Below the pieces are notes generated by a model. It did not search any database and was not told the DNA's origin. It worked only from the letters and a program-made list of their open reading frames with translations. Positions 17,935 to 26,847 of a stretch of 64,000 nt of DNA are shown here, in pieces; position 1 is the stretch's first letter, and every line of letters begins with the position of its first letter. Source of the stretch: Sphingobacterium athyrii (lineage in GTDB: Bacteria > Bacteroidota > Bacteroidia > Sphingobacteriales > Sphingobacteriaceae); NCBI RefSeq assembly GCF_003071065.1, contig NZ_QCXX01000003.1:574687-638686 (forward strand), written 5' to 3'. The position numbers and the translations under genes were made by a program.

Positions 17935-18484
17935 ATCAATTTTTAGTTAGGATGTGCTTACCCTTCAAGTTGAAATATTGGAAGGGTAGGCATAATAAGT
18001 TTGGAATAAAGGCTGTAAGGTCATTTTAATAAACTTTTTATACACTAATTTCTGGTAAAAGAGCTCATGGTCAGCTGTGATTCGGGTATCTTACTGGATT
18101 TGGTCGAACCTGGGTGCAGCTTTCGTCTTACCAGCTTCGGACTGTGTCCACTATGAATCCGACGTGAGTCCGTGGTGAGTCCGAGTTAAACACGGTCTGA
18201 TGGCAGTATGACTATGTGTTCATTATGATCTTATATCGACTGAGGGTTGAAGAAGGCCATATCCTACCCCGAATCGAAGCCAAACATATGCCGAATGAAT
18301 GGTAAAACACGGACATCGTTCCGAAGTCTAAAAGAATAGCATGTTAATCATTTAAAATGTATTATATATAAATGTAATTATATAGCTATTAAATATAATA
18401 AAATGGAAAAATTGGATTTATCGATATATAAGTGTAGATTTTATATATTTTTTAAGGGGTTGCTGAATTGAAAAGAGCTAATAT
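17935..18484. other. Non-coding stretch, 550 bp, with weak hairpin and 11-bp repeats
   Basis: No credible gene. A hairpin (TACCCTTC at 17959-17966 and GAAGGGTA at 17981-17988) may end the metal operon, but no T-run follows. At 18060-18310 the base composition is more balanced than the A/T-rich flanks, and three 11-nt near-repeats lie at 18153-18185. The last 120 bp are very A/T-rich. Confidence 0.6.
18153..18185 (+). repeat. Three head-to-tail 11-nt imperfect repeats
   Basis: ATGAATCCGAC, GTGAGTCCGTG and GTGAGTCCGAG follow one another directly. The core is RTGARTCCG. They lie in an intergenic segment of more balanced composition. Function unknown; could be part of a dispersed intergenic repeat family. 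Confidence 0.55.
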
Positions 18485-18772
18485 TTATTTTGCCACGAGT
18501 TTCTCATAGAGTGGCCAGAGCTCCGCTAGGTCATCATCCGATTGCGCTTCTGGATAGTGTTCATCATGAAGATTGCGGATTTCAACACCCTGTCCCTGAT
18601 CATTTACCACAACCGCGGCCCGAAGTTCGTCAGTTCCATCATAATAAATGCCCACACCGACAAGCTCGTCATTGAGAATAATTTCACTGACAATATACTT
18701 TCTTGCAGCCTTACCTTTGTGGGTACTATGACCACTAGAAATCGTGTTTCCTTTGTTATAATTTCTTTCCAT
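18485..18772 (-). CDS. Small hypothetical protein, acidic, about 95 residues
   Basis: The open frame begins at 18778, but the second Met (18772) gives MERNYNKGNTISSGHSTHKG and is a reasonable start. The product is hydrophilic, with a basic, Ser/His-rich first third and an acidic C terminus (HYPEAQSDDDLAELWPLYEK). The middle (IVSEIILNDELVGVGIYYDG) has an alternating pattern that suggests beta strands. No signal peptide or membrane segment. I do not recognise the family. It lies alone between the non-coding stretch and an SDR remnant on the other strand. Coding seems likely given the biased protein composition, but this is not proven. Confidence 0.55.
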   Translation of the reverse strand: MERNYNKGNTISSGHSTHKGKAARKYIVSEIILNDELVGVGIYYDGTDELRAAVVVNDQGQGVEIRNLHDEHYPEAQSDDDLAELWPLYEKLVAK

Positions 18773-18827
18773 AAGCATAGAACACTGGAAACATCAATTT
18801 GTTGTATTTTTTAGCTATTTTCTGCCT

Positions 18828-19040
18828 TCCGATCGGATTGCAGTTTCTATATTGAACCTTGGTTATCTGGCAACAGCGCCTGATGATGAGAATAATCTGG
18901 AAATCACCACTCAAGAAACAAATAGCGATCTTATTCCATTATCGGATGCCATTCAGGCGTTAAGATTTATTATCTCGACATCAAAAGCAAGTTGTGTGAA
19001 AGAGATTCATATGCCGGCAATGAATGACAAGAACGTGTAA
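18828..19040 (+). pseudogene. C-terminal remnant of an SDR oxidoreductase
   Basis: The + frame from about 18828 reads SDRIAVSILNLGYLAT, then a variable part and LIPLSDAIQALRFIISTSKA and CVKEIHMPAMNDKNV before the stop at 19038-19040. This is the tail of short-chain dehydrogenases: strand F (V-x-x-x-x-P/L-G-x-x-x-T), then the 'D-x-x-x-x-x-x-F-x-I-S' helix and a final 'v-x-E-I' strand. Nothing of the Rossmann start or the catalytic Tyr/Lys is found upstream; the frame there is low-complexity. There is no ATG, only TTG at 18852. A truncated gene left by deletion is the simplest reading. Confidence 0.6.
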
Positions 19041-19075
19041 TAATACCGCCGCAGGAGATGTAGATCTCTACTGTT

Positions 19076-19405
19076 CTAATGGCCAGTTACAAACTTTAAT
19101 CCAAGAATAGAGGCGATTAGCGTACCGATAAAAAATAGACGCCAGAAGCTTACGGGGTCTTTAAATACAAGGATTCCAATGATGACTGTGCCGACAGCTC
19201 CGATACCCGTCCATATTGCATAAGCGGTTCCTAAGGGGAGTCCCTGTACGGATTTGATCAATAAAACCATACTGACGATGAGACATAATACGAAGATACC
19301 GTACCAGGCATAGATAGCATTGCCTGATACCTCTTTTGTTTTTCCCAGACTGTAGGTGTATCCTACCTCAAACAATCCGGCGATGATTAAAATTACCCAA
19401 TTCAT
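19076..19405 (-). CDS. Small multidrug resistance (SMR) transporter, SugE/EmrE type
   Basis: 109 residues, four hydrophobic segments, the normal SMR length. The N terminus WVILIIAGLFEVGYTYSLGK holds the essential membrane-embedded Glu (position 13) of TM1, and the TM3 part GTAYAIWTGIGAVGTVIIGI is the SMR signature with the GxG packing motif. Because the sequence has K-T-K-E after TM1 and W-x-G in the first loops, it is closer to the SugE/Gdx guanidinium-export branch than to EmrE, but this is only a tentative placing. A single gene; SMR pumps act as dual-topology dimers in the inner membrane. Confidence 0.93.
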   Translation of the reverse strand: MNWVILIIAGLFEVGYTYSLGKTKEVSGNAIYAWYGIFVLCLIVSMVLLIKSVQGLPLGTAYAIWTGIGAVGTVIIGILVFKDPVSFWRLFFIGTLIASILGLKFVTGH

Positions 19406-19637
19406 ATTTTATTCTTTTATACAAAGATCAGTAATGATATCTTTTTAACATTTTACAAATGTTAAAAAACAAGGGGCTAATGATATTGATTTATATTCCT
19501 GGTATCCTGCATTATATGATCAACGATAACTAATATTATCTTAAGGATAAGTATAAGTAGTTTCGTAGAACTTGGCTTTAATTTTTATGGCAGTAAATAA
19601 TTTTTACCAAAACATTACGAATGCGGGGCAAAAATCA

Positions 19638-20627
19638 TTATTTCACTGCAGATTTGTTATACTTGTTGCGATAGGCCAAAGGAGAGAGGCCGGTAACTTT
19701 ACGAAATATTTCCCTAAAGGCTTTTGAATCGGAATAGCCTACTTTATACATGACTTCGTTCACTGTTTTTCCAGAGATTTCCAGTTCTTTTTTTGCAGAT
19801 TCGATTTTGACACGTTGTAGATATTCAATCGGTGTATTACCGGTCGCTTTTATAAATCGCCGGTCGAAATTCCGTCGGCCTACGGTAAATCGTTCTGAAA
19901 GTTGTTGAATGGAAATCTTCTCAGCGAAATTATGCTCAATATACTCCTGAGCTTTGATGATCATTTCATCTCCATGCCTTTTTTGACCATTAAAGATAAC
20001 GAAATCAGATTGTTGTTGTCGGTCAAGGTCAATCTGGAATATCTTGGAACAATAGATTGCTGTGGGCCGATCATAATACTTTTCAACCAGATAAATGAGC
20101 AAGTGTAAAAATGAATATCCACCACCGTTGGTACAAATACCTTCTTCATCTGTTATAATGCTGTCAGTCTTCATGGTGACACCTGGAAATAACTGCTTGA
20201 AATTTGTTTCAGCACTCCAATGGATTGAGCAGTTTTTGTTTTCCAACAGACCGGTAGAGGCAAGTATATAGGCTCCAGTACACATGCTGGCGACATTGGC
20301 ACCATGGGTATATTGATTGCGTATCCAGTCAAGAAAAGGGGTGTTTTTGGTATCTAACATTGTAAAGTTCGGGGCGACGGCAGGAATTACGATCAAGTCG
20401 GTCTTGATGATGTCAGTAATTTCTTTCTGCGGCATCACAGCAAGTAAGCCATTCAAGAAAACAGACTGTTTTGAAAGACCAACCAGTTCAATTTTAAACA
20501 TCGTCTTATCATGATGCTGATGGTAGTACCTATTGGCTTCGGTAAAGATATGATAGGTACCAACAATGCATGACAGTGTATTGGGGCCAGTCTGAACCTC
20601 GGGGACCAAAATTGTTAGGTGTTTCAT
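19638..20627 (-). CDS. GlxA-like transcriptional regulator: DJ-1/PfpI domain plus AraC HTH
   Basis: From the ATG at 20625-20627 (MKHLTILVPEVQ) the product has 329 residues; the open frame runs 33 codons further upstream with no domain content. The N-terminal ~190 residues are a DJ-1/PfpI (glutamine amidotransferase-like) domain with the nucleophile-elbow Cys in VASMCTGAYILASTGLL. The C-terminal ~100 residues are a double HTH of AraC type (ISIQQLSERFTVGRRNFDRR, then VNEVMYKVGYSDSKAFREIF and LSPLAYR). Proteins of this build sense a small ligand and activate nearby genes. The divergent neighbour at 20821 (SRPBCC protein) is the natural candidate target; there are ~190 bp between the starts. Confidence 0.93.
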   Translation of the reverse strand: MKHLTILVPEVQTGPNTLSCIVGTYHIFTEANRYYHQHHDKTMFKIELVGLSKQSVFLNGLLAVMPQKEITDIIKTDLIVIPAVAPNFTMLDTKNTPFLDWIRNQYTHGANVASMCTGAYILASTGLLENKNCSIHWSAETNFKQLFPGVTMKTDSIITDEEGICTNGGGYSFLHLLIYLVEKYYDRPTAIYCSKIFQIDLDRQQQSDFVIFNGQKRHGDEMIIKAQEYIEHNFAEKISIQQLSERFTVGRRNFDRRFIKATGNTPIEYLQRVKIESAKKELEISGKTVNEVMYKVGYSDSKAFREIFRKVTGLSPLAYRNKYNKSAVK

Positions 20628-20820
20628 CTTTCTTGGTTTAACATTGATTAATATGATTGATGATCTATACTCAAATATAAGAAAATGTGTTGTCCAAATC
20701 AACCGTTCACAATGTCTATTTGGCACCCTGTTTTAGATTTAAAATGTCGATATCTTTGATTTATATATGGCAGGTTTGATGTTTAAGTAATTGAAAAAAT
20801 AAATACTAACAAAAAAATAG

Positions 20821-21747
20821 ATGATGGAAAAACTTGATTTTACAACAGAAATAATCGTTGCAGCAAAGCCCCATGAGGTATTTGAAGCGATTAAGGATGT
20901 GCGAGGCTGGTGGTCTCAAAACATTGAAGGATCTACAGACGCATTGAATGAGGTGTTTGCTTATCATTATCAGGATATACATCAATGTGAGCTAAAGATC
21001 ACCGAGATACAACCCAATGTTAGGATTGTATGGCAGGTATTGACGAATAATTTTAAATTTGGAGTAGATAAGCAGGAGTGGGTAGGAAGCCATGTAATAT
21101 TTGATATTATTGATCTCGGCGATAAGACACAAGTAAAATTCACCCATCGGGGATTAACTCCCGATATGGAATGTTATGAAGTCTGCCATGCTGCATGGAC
21201 CTATTACATCCACGAAAGTCTGAATCAATTCATTATGAACGGACAAGGCTTGGCGACTCCAAAAGAAAGTCCCATAGCGACGCCTAAAATTAGTGAAGAA
21301 TTACTTCCGGAACAAGCAGGTAAGAGCATATACCACAGATTATTAATCAAGGTTTCGGTCGAAAAAGTTTACCGGGCAATTACTACACAGGAAGGCTTGG
21401 CGGGCTGGTGGACACCTGACACCAATGCTGTCGCGGCAGTTGGCAGCGTCTTGCGTTTTGGTTTCGGTCCGGACTACTTCAAGGAAATGGAAGTTCTTGC
21501 ATTACGTCCTTATTCACTTGTCGTATGGAAATGTAAGGCAGGTTATGAAGAATGGATTGGCACAACATTGACTTTTGAATTGACACCCCATCAGAAGGGC
21601 TGCACCTTATTATTCCATCATGACGGCTGGGCTAATTTTAGCGGAGAATTTGCTTCCTGTAGTTATGATTGGGCATTATTCTTTCGAAGTTTAAAATTCT
21701 TCTGTGAAACAGGAAAGGGATTTCCATACCCTGACTTCAATGTATAG
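20821..21747 (+). CDS. Tandem SRPBCC (START/AHSA1-like) domain protein
   Basis: 308 residues with two similar halves. Residues ~5-140 and ~165-300 both begin with a 'hydrophobic ligand-binding' strand and the AHSA1 hallmark: EVFEAIKDVRGWWSQNIEG in the first and KVYRAITTQEGLAGWWTPDT in the second, and both have a W-x-x-Y/S-x-F-x-x-S-L end helix (WTYYIHESLNQF and WALFFRSLKFFC). The fold binds hydrophobic ligands or acts as cochaperone-like. Two tandem domains in one chain are less usual. Start is the double ATG at 20821 or 20824. It is divergent from the GlxA-like regulator. No substrate can be named. Confidence 0.87.
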   Translation: MMEKLDFTTEIIVAAKPHEVFEAIKDVRGWWSQNIEGSTDALNEVFAYHYQDIHQCELKITEIQPNVRIVWQVLTNNFKFGVDKQEWVGSHVIFDIIDLGDKTQVKFTHRGLTPDMECYEVCHAAWTYYIHESLNQFIMNGQGLATPKESPIATPKISEELLPEQAGKSIYHRLLIKVSVEKVYRAITTQEGLAGWWTPDTNAVAAVGSVLRFGFGPDYFKEMEVLALRPYSLVVWKCKAGYEEWIGTTLTFELTPHQKGCTLLFHHDGWANFSGEFASCSYDWALFFRSLKFFCETGKGFPYPDFNV

Positions 21748-21833
21748 CGACCAGATGCATTATTGAGTAGCCTATGTAGCTTGGTTATCTTCCGTGCGTC
21801 GACTATTTGATCCTTCGATCTATAAGCTCAAGG

Positions 21834-22079
21834 CTATCCTTTGGAAAATGTTTTTTTAACCAAAGGCGTAATTTTAATTGTTGTACGGGAGATCAACATG
21901 GCACCTATAATGACCGCCGTTGAATTCACATTGAGGCCAACCGAGGCAATAACAATGGCACAGGCCAAAATCCATGCATTGGCTCCACGGAATGAAATAT
22001 TGTTGATGACATTCTCAAGTACAGCCTCTTTACGCTCTTCGCCCGGATGTAAATCAAAAAATCGAATTATTTTATTCAT
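21834..22079 (-). pseudogene. Truncated DUF389 (TIGR00341-type) membrane protein
   Basis: 81 residues. The sequence up to residue ~64 is a normal start of the DUF389 family: charged N terminus (FFDLHPGEERKEAVLENVINNIS), then FRGANAWILACAIVIASVGL and NSTAVIIGAMLIS, the first two membrane segments. Intact members continue with ...PLMGPI... and several more membrane helices to 400 or more residues. Here the sequence switches to RTTIKITPLVKKTFSKG and stops. The sudden loss right after the conserved GAMLIS points to a deletion or frameshift. Downstream bases (21748-21833) hold no continuation that I could find. Likely non-functional. Confidence 0.7.
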
Positions 22080-22220
22080 ATGGATCGTTTCTTTCTATAC
22101 GAATATACACAAGAGAAATCATTATTCTTAAATGAGAGATTTTACTGACTTAAAATAATAAAATAAGTAACGTTACATACAGGTATACTTGGCACACTCT
22201 TGTTAAAATGTCCCTGCAGC

Positions 22221-23456
22221 TTAACCTCCAAGTCGTTCCTTAGTCTTACGTCTAAAAGCTGAATACACAATAATCACACTAATAGTCATTAAAATAAACG
22301 CCAGAAAAAACGGGGCTCCGGAGAATTTAAAGGGTGCCTTATCGTGTGTAAAATAGTAAAACAAATTGGTCATCATCGGCGGACCTATAATGGATGTCGC
22401 ACTCATTAAACTGGTTAATGCACCTTGAAGTTCCCCCTGTTCATTTGATGGAACATTTTTGGTAATTACAGACTGTAGTGCCGGACCACAAATCCCGCCC
22501 AGGCAGTAGGGGATCAGGAAGACAAACATCATCCAGCCCTGATTGGCAAATGCAAACAGCAATAGTCCTAAGGCGTAAAATATCAATCCATAATAAATGC
22601 TTTTTTGTTCACCGAGTTTTGGTGTTGTCCAGCGTATCAGAACGCCCTGAACCAAGCCTATCAATAGACCAATAACACCAAGAGAGATACCGACCATTCT
22701 TTCTGTCCAGTCAAATTTATACATGGTGAAAAAGTTCCAGTTGCTCTGTACAGCGTGACCCGCGATATAGATCAATATCAAAGCTACAATTAAGCCGGAA
22801 ATTTCAGGATGTTTTCCTAAGAATCGAAATGACCCGATCGGGTTGGCACGCTTCCAGTCAAATGCACGTCGCCTATCTTTATCCAAGCTTTCAGGAAGAA
22901 TAAAATATCCGTAAAGAAAGTTCAATAAACATAATCCCGCAGCAGCGTAAAAAGGAACCCTTGCGCCATAATGTCCGAGTAATCCGCCGATTACAGGCCC
23001 AATAATAAAGCCCAATCCAAAAGCGGCCCCAATGAGCCCAAAATTTTTCGCCCGGTCTTCATCCGTAGAGATATCCGCAATATAAGCACTGGCTGTTGTA
23101 AAACTTGCGCCCGTTACCCCAGCAATCACCCGTCCTAAAAATAACCAGCCAATCGAGGGAGCAAGGGCGAGAAATATATAGTCCACCGCAAAACCGAATA
23201 AGGAAATTAAAATAATCGGTCTTCGTCCATATTTATCGCTCAGATTTCCCACCACCGGTGAAAATATAAATTGAGTGAACGCATAAGCAAAACCAAGCCA
23301 GCCACCATACTTTGCGGCCTCACTGATATCACTGTGGATAAGTTCCTCAATAAGCTTGGGAACAACAGGAATAATGATACCCCATCCTGTGATGTCAATA
23401 AGTAGAGTAATAAATATAAAGCCTATGGCGGCCTTCTTTTTCGAGCTGTCAATCAT
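22221..23456 (-). CDS. MFS drug:H+ antiporter, TetA-like (TCR/Tet family)
   Basis: 411 residues with 12 hydrophobic segments. TM1 carries [22 protein letters not shown] (the Tet D-x-x-G/I-x-x-I-P-V-x-P motif), followed by the MFS motif A in loop 2-3 ([14 protein letters not shown]), and motif C in TM5 ([15 protein letters not shown]). This layout is that of class TetA efflux pumps, but Bacteroidota carry many chromosomal homologues whose cargo is unknown, so resistance to tetracycline should not be assumed. A single gene, no regulator next to it; the neighbouring OsmC and DinB genes have the same direction but are separate units. Confidence 0.9.
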   Translation of the reverse strand: MIDSSKKKAAIGFIFITLLIDITGWGIIIPVVPKLIEELIHSDISEAAKYGGWLGFAYAFTQFIFSPVVGNLSDKYGRRPIILISLFGFAVDYIFLALAPSIGWLFLGRVIAGVTGASFTTASAYIADISTDEDRAKNFGLIGAAFGLGFIIGPVIGGLLGHYGARVPFYAAAGLCLLNFLYGYFILPESLDKDRRRAFDWKRANPIGSFRFLGKHPEISGLIVALILIYIAGHAVQSNWNFFTMYKFDWTERMVGISLGVIGLLIGLVQGVLIRWTTPKLGEQKSIYYGLIFYALGLLLFAFANQGWMMFVFLIPYCLGGICGPALQSVITKNVPSNEQGELQGALTSLMSATSIIGPPMMTNLFYYFTHDKAPFKFSGAPFFLAFILMTISVIIVYSAFRRKTKERLGG

Positions 23457-23620
23457 GGCCTAAAAATAAAAAAAACCTGAAAAAAATTCGCCTGAATTTT
23501 AAAAACTTAATTTTTGATAAACTATCAGCTCAAAAGAGAAAGTCAATTGATAAAAGATCGAACTGGATACAATCTGTTTCAGTCGTGCTGAGAAACGAAT
23601 TCTCCAAAACAGTTTTTTTG

Positions 23621-24088
23621 TCAGGAGACAGAACAAACTGCATGATGTCGTACGGGAAAATTACAGGAATTGGCTATAAAACAAAGCCGATTCGCTTCAT
23701 GATGTAATGATAACGCCAAAACGATCTTTGCCGGATCAGATATACTGACCTCTGGATATAGATCAACCTGAACAAACCGACCGCTACCGTCGGGACTGGT
23801 TTCTAAAACTGCCTCGGCATTGTCGGTATAGGAAATTACTTCAATGTTATTTTTAGAACAGACATATAGGTAAGACATCATGTGGCAAGAGACGAGACTA
23901 CTCAGCAGCAGATCCTCAGGATTATATAATGTCGGATCACCCTTAAAGGCCTTTGCTGCAGAAAGCTGTAAATCCGTTTTGCCCTGGATAGAAATCCGGT
24001 GACTCTTAGGATATAACTTTGCGCCTGATGCAGGCTGTTGTTGATGAAACCATCTTAAAGTAGCCTTAAAATAATGTTTGAAAGCCAT
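23621..24088 (-). CDS. OsmC family peroxidase-like protein
   Basis: 155 residues. The OsmC/Ohr fold is supported by ISIQGKTDLQLSAAKAFKGD near the start, YNPEDLLLSSLVSCHMMSYL with the first catalytic-position Cys, and LCFIANSCNFPV with the second Cys. Both cysteines needed for thiol-dependent reduction of organic hydroperoxides are therefore present. The last ~10 residues (RHHAVCSVS) add a further Cys. Cytoplasmic, no signal. It stands beside a DinB-like gene in the same direction, 47 bp apart. Confidence 0.9.
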   Translation of the reverse strand: MAFKHYFKATLRWFHQQQPASGAKLYPKSHRISIQGKTDLQLSAAKAFKGDPTLYNPEDLLLSSLVSCHMMSYLYVCSKNNIEVISYTDNAEAVLETSPDGSGRFVQVDLYPEVSISDPAKIVLALSLHHEANRLCFIANSCNFPVRHHAVCSVS

Positions 24089-24135
24089 GCTATGAAAATT
24101 TTGGGTATTATTAGTTTCTATTGCTGGAGTTAAGT

Positions 24136-24588
24136 TTATGTCCGAACGAAAGAAATGTAATCGGTATTGATGGGATCAAGTCCATTCCTTCGCATTTCCA
24201 CAGCGATTTGTGCTCGATGATATGTACCGTGATTAAATACATGTAACAGAATATCTCCAAAAGAGTTTTGGAACTGCTCATTCTTGGTATTGGCATAGTT
24301 TACGATTTCCATGATCTTGCACTCATCAGCGTAGACCTTTTCTGTAAACCCCGAAGAAGCTAACTGATGATATTGTTCACAGGTTAACAGGCTGTGTTCA
24401 TCCCATACCCCTACAGGAGGTTTTTCGCCATTCAGCCGGTATAGCCATATCAACTGTGCATTCATAATATGACTTAATAAGCGTAAACAGCCCGCAGGAA
24501 TACGTTCAGCGTCCTGTTTCATTTTTTCGATCAGCAAATTATTCGCCCAATCGTTATATAACCATAATTGTACTAGCGAATTTGACAT
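24136..24588 (-). CDS. DinB family protein (putative metal-dependent thiol transferase fold)
   Basis: 150 residues forming a four-helix bundle typical of DinB. The metal-binding His triad can be seen: one in LRLLSHIMNAQLIWLYRL and two in HVFNHGTYHRAQIAVEMR, which is the family motif N-H-x-x-x-H-R-x-Q. The ending GLDPINTDYISFVR is also typical (D-Y-x-x-F). DinB proteins have varied, mostly unknown roles, often bacillithiol- or other thiol-transfer reactions. A single gene, followed on the same strand by the OsmC-like gene. Confidence 0.9.
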   Translation of the reverse strand: MSNSLVQLWLYNDWANNLLIEKMKQDAERIPAGCLRLLSHIMNAQLIWLYRLNGEKPPVGVWDEHSLLTCEQYHQLASSGFTEKVYADECKIMEIVNYANTKNEQFQNSFGDILLHVFNHGTYHRAQIAVEMRRNGLDPINTDYISFVRT

Positions 24589-24763
24589 TGCGAATTACTT
24601 AGTTTGAGCATTAAATATACACAAGAATATGCAAGTAAATACAGTTGCGCTGATTAATTTTGTGACAAACCTGTTATCTATATCCCTTCGAATATCATTT
24701 TTTAGACGGGAAGTATGCTAAAAAAATTCAGGAAATACAACGGACGGAGCGGTTGGCAGGTAG

Positions 24764-24925
24764 ATGAATAGTTATATCCAGGAATATGCTTATCGAACCG
24801 GCCTGGGATGGGAGATCTTTGCGATGACGGGAACTTTGGTAATCGGAATTACGTTATTGACAGTAGGCTATCAGTCTATACACGCTTCTCTTGCTAATCC
24901 AGTAGATTCCTTGCGGGATGAGTGA
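24764..24925 (+). pseudogene. C-terminal remnant of an FtsX/MacB-type ABC permease
   Basis: An uninterrupted frame from ATG 24764 to the TGA at 24923 encodes 53 residues: YIQEYAYRTGLGWEIFAMTG, then a hydrophobic segment (TLVIGITLLTVGYQSIHASL) and ANPVDSLRDE. This is the last membrane helix and the conserved A-x-x-N-P-V-x-S-L-R-x-E tail of MacB/FtsX permeases of ~800 residues. The frame is closed by TAG at 24761. The rest of the gene is missing, so this is the 3' scrap of a deleted transporter. Confidence 0.8.
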
Positions 24926-24963
24926 TAAATGAAATGATTATCTTTACAGCTCGTTGAATCAAC

Positions 24964-25623
24964 ATGGAAAATAAAAGAGTTTATAGAATCATAGCTTACA
25001 ATATTTTATACGTAGCCTTCAATCTTTTCATGTATTATCTGTTAAACATGAAGGAAACCGGATTAAGCTTTTGTGTAATTGGCACCGTGCTGATCAATGT
25101 GTATTATTTCATGAGCTGGTTTGAGGATACTAGAAAAAAGAAGTTTATACAACGTTATGAAATTATTCATCAGCGTGCGTTAAGTAAAACCACAATAAAT
25201 TATAAAGTAACATTTACGGTAAGCCCAAATATATTATTTACGCTTATTTTTGGTTTGGTCATTTGCTTTTCCGCGATTGGTATACTTCGTGAGCAGTCAA
25301 TTGCTGGTATTTTTGTCCTCTTTATTGGTATAAAGTTTACTTTGATGCCACTCAAAGAGAAAACAACAATCAGATTAGCCCCTAACGGGATATGGACAAG
25401 CGACTACCAGTTTATCTTTATCAATGATATTCAGGAAATTTGTTTTAAGCGTTATCTTGGAAAAAATAGTTCCAAAATGAGTATGAAGATTAAAGACCCA
25501 ACATTGTATGGGATGAAGGATCCCTATTTATCTGTACCAATCGGTGGGCTTAATCAAGTTACGCAAATGATCCCTATCGTAAAAAGGCTATTTTCAGATA
25601 CACGGATACTTCAGGACATTTAG
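24964..25623 (+). CDS. Hypothetical membrane protein, about 219 residues
   Basis: Not recognised. The N-terminal ~60 residues have two hydrophobic segments (IIAYNILYVAFNLFMYYLL and SFCVIGTVLINVYYFMSW), then a basic loop (TRKKKFIQRYEIIHQR), two more hydrophobic segments at ~90-120, and a soluble C-terminal third with PLKEKTTIRLAPNGIWTSDY and NDIQEICFKRYL, a pattern like a PH-type domain that reads out a preferred value (as in membrane proteins of the PH_9/YdbT kind). This fold guess is inference only. It stands alone and starts 38 bp after the ABC-permease remnant. Confidence 0.7.
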   Translation: MENKRVYRIIAYNILYVAFNLFMYYLLNMKETGLSFCVIGTVLINVYYFMSWFEDTRKKKFIQRYEIIHQRALSKTTINYKVTFTVSPNILFTLIFGLVICFSAIGILREQSIAGIFVLFIGIKFTLMPLKEKTTIRLAPNGIWTSDYQFIFINDIQEICFKRYLGKNSSKMSMKIKDPTLYGMKDPYLSVPIGGLNQVTQMIPIVKRLFSDTRILQDI

Positions 25624-26122
25624 TTATTGATTAAATTGCAACAAATCTACTATTTTAGTAATATATTGATTAATAAACCTAAAGATTTCCTTAGATGATG
25701 CCGCGCGGAAAGAAGCCTGGATTAAGGCTCTCACATAAGACAAGCTGCTATGGCCACAGGTCTCATCAGGTTTGGGAGGGTGGGACAGAGGTCCTGACGG
25801 TAAATAATCGCACGAAATCTAAGGGGCGAAGATCTGCAAAATAAATTGAAAACAATCTTCACCCTACAAGCAATTCAGTAATATCCCTATCGTCTGTCAA
25901 AAATGTCAGCAAATTGTGTTTTTTTTTGGCCATGCTATATTGTTCCAAAAATAAGTGTAAAAAATTGCTTGCAATTGCGGCTGATTTTCTATCTTGCGCC
26001 TTTAATTAAAGATCACATAGCTTTAGGATATTTGGACTGTAATCCAATTTGATCGGTGCAGCGTACTTTAAATTTGGAGTGAAAGCAGATTGTTTTGTAT
26101 TTGATATTATTCGACTTATTTG
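25624..26122. other. Non-coding stretch, about 500 bp
   Basis: No open frame with recognisable protein character on either strand. A GC-richer patch at 25690-25840 might be a remnant of a lost gene but its frames are short and match nothing I recognise. The last 100 bp form the leader of the DedA gene. No hairpin terminator is evident after the membrane protein at 25623. Confidence 0.5.
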
Positions 26123-26773
26123 ATGGATGTTTTTTTTGAATTTTTAAATAACCTCACAAATCCGGACTGGATTGTTAACCATGGAGGTTTATATCTGCTG
26201 TTGTTTATTATTTTTGCCGAGACAGGTATCCTCATTGGATTTTTCCTTCCGGGTGATCCGATTCTTTTCATTGCTGGGATGATTGTTTCTAACATGACAA
26301 TTCCGCCATCAGAACAAATACCGACATTGCTTTATTGGATTGTACTCGTGTCATTGGCCGCAATTCTGGGTAATTTTGTGGGCTACTGGTGCGGAAAGGT
26401 CTTTGGAAAAAGGATAATGAGTATGGAAGATAGCTGGTTCTTCAAGAAAAGTTATATCTATAAAGCACAGGAGTTTTACGAAAAAAGAGGTGGTGGTGCT
26501 ATTGTTCTTGCAAGGTTTCTTCCTGTTGTTCGAACTTTTGCACCGATCGTTGCGGGCATCGTTGGCATGGAGTTCAAAAAATTTGTATTGTACAACGTGA
26601 TTGGAGCAATTGTCTGGTCAGGAAGCCTAGTTACTCTCGGTTACTTGTTAGGTGAGAATCTTTGGGTAAAAGAAAATCTAGAGCTCGTCATTATCGTTAT
26701 TGTTCTGATTGCGACAGCACCGGTCATTATAAAAGCTTTTGCATCGAAAGATAAGGCAAAAATTATTCAATAA
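26123..26773 (+). CDS. DedA family (SNARE-associated/VTT) membrane protein
   Basis: 216 residues from the ATG at 26123 (a TTG precedes it in frame). The family features are there: the E-x-G-x-x-x-x-x-x-P-G start of TM1-2 (FAETGILIGFFLPGDPILF), the F/Y-E-K-R-G-G and R-F-x-P-x-x-R-x-x-x-P-x-x-A-G box (FYEKRGGGAIVLARFLPVVR, then TFAPIVAGIVGM), and W-x-x-x-L-x-x-x-G-Y at the C-terminal helix. DedA proteins move or flip lipids such as polyprenyl phosphates across the inner membrane and affect pH and antibiotic tolerance. Single gene. Confidence 0.93.
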   Translation: MDVFFEFLNNLTNPDWIVNHGGLYLLLFIIFAETGILIGFFLPGDPILFIAGMIVSNMTIPPSEQIPTLLYWIVLVSLAAILGNFVGYWCGKVFGKRIMSMEDSWFFKKSYIYKAQEFYEKRGGGAIVLARFLPVVRTFAPIVAGIVGMEFKKFVLYNVIGAIVWSGSLVTLGYLLGENLWVKENLELVIIVIVLIATAPVIIKAFASKDKAKIIQ

Positions 26774-26847
26774 GATCTGATCAAATATTTAGTCAGAAAC
26801 GGCCCCCATCTTTTATATGTCCTAACAGACATTACAAACGAAAAGGA

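Noticed and set aside
22221..23456. Tetracycline-resistance determinant
   Set aside because: The TetA-like pattern alone does not prove resistance; chromosomal homologues of unknown cargo are common, and no TetR-type regulator is next to it.
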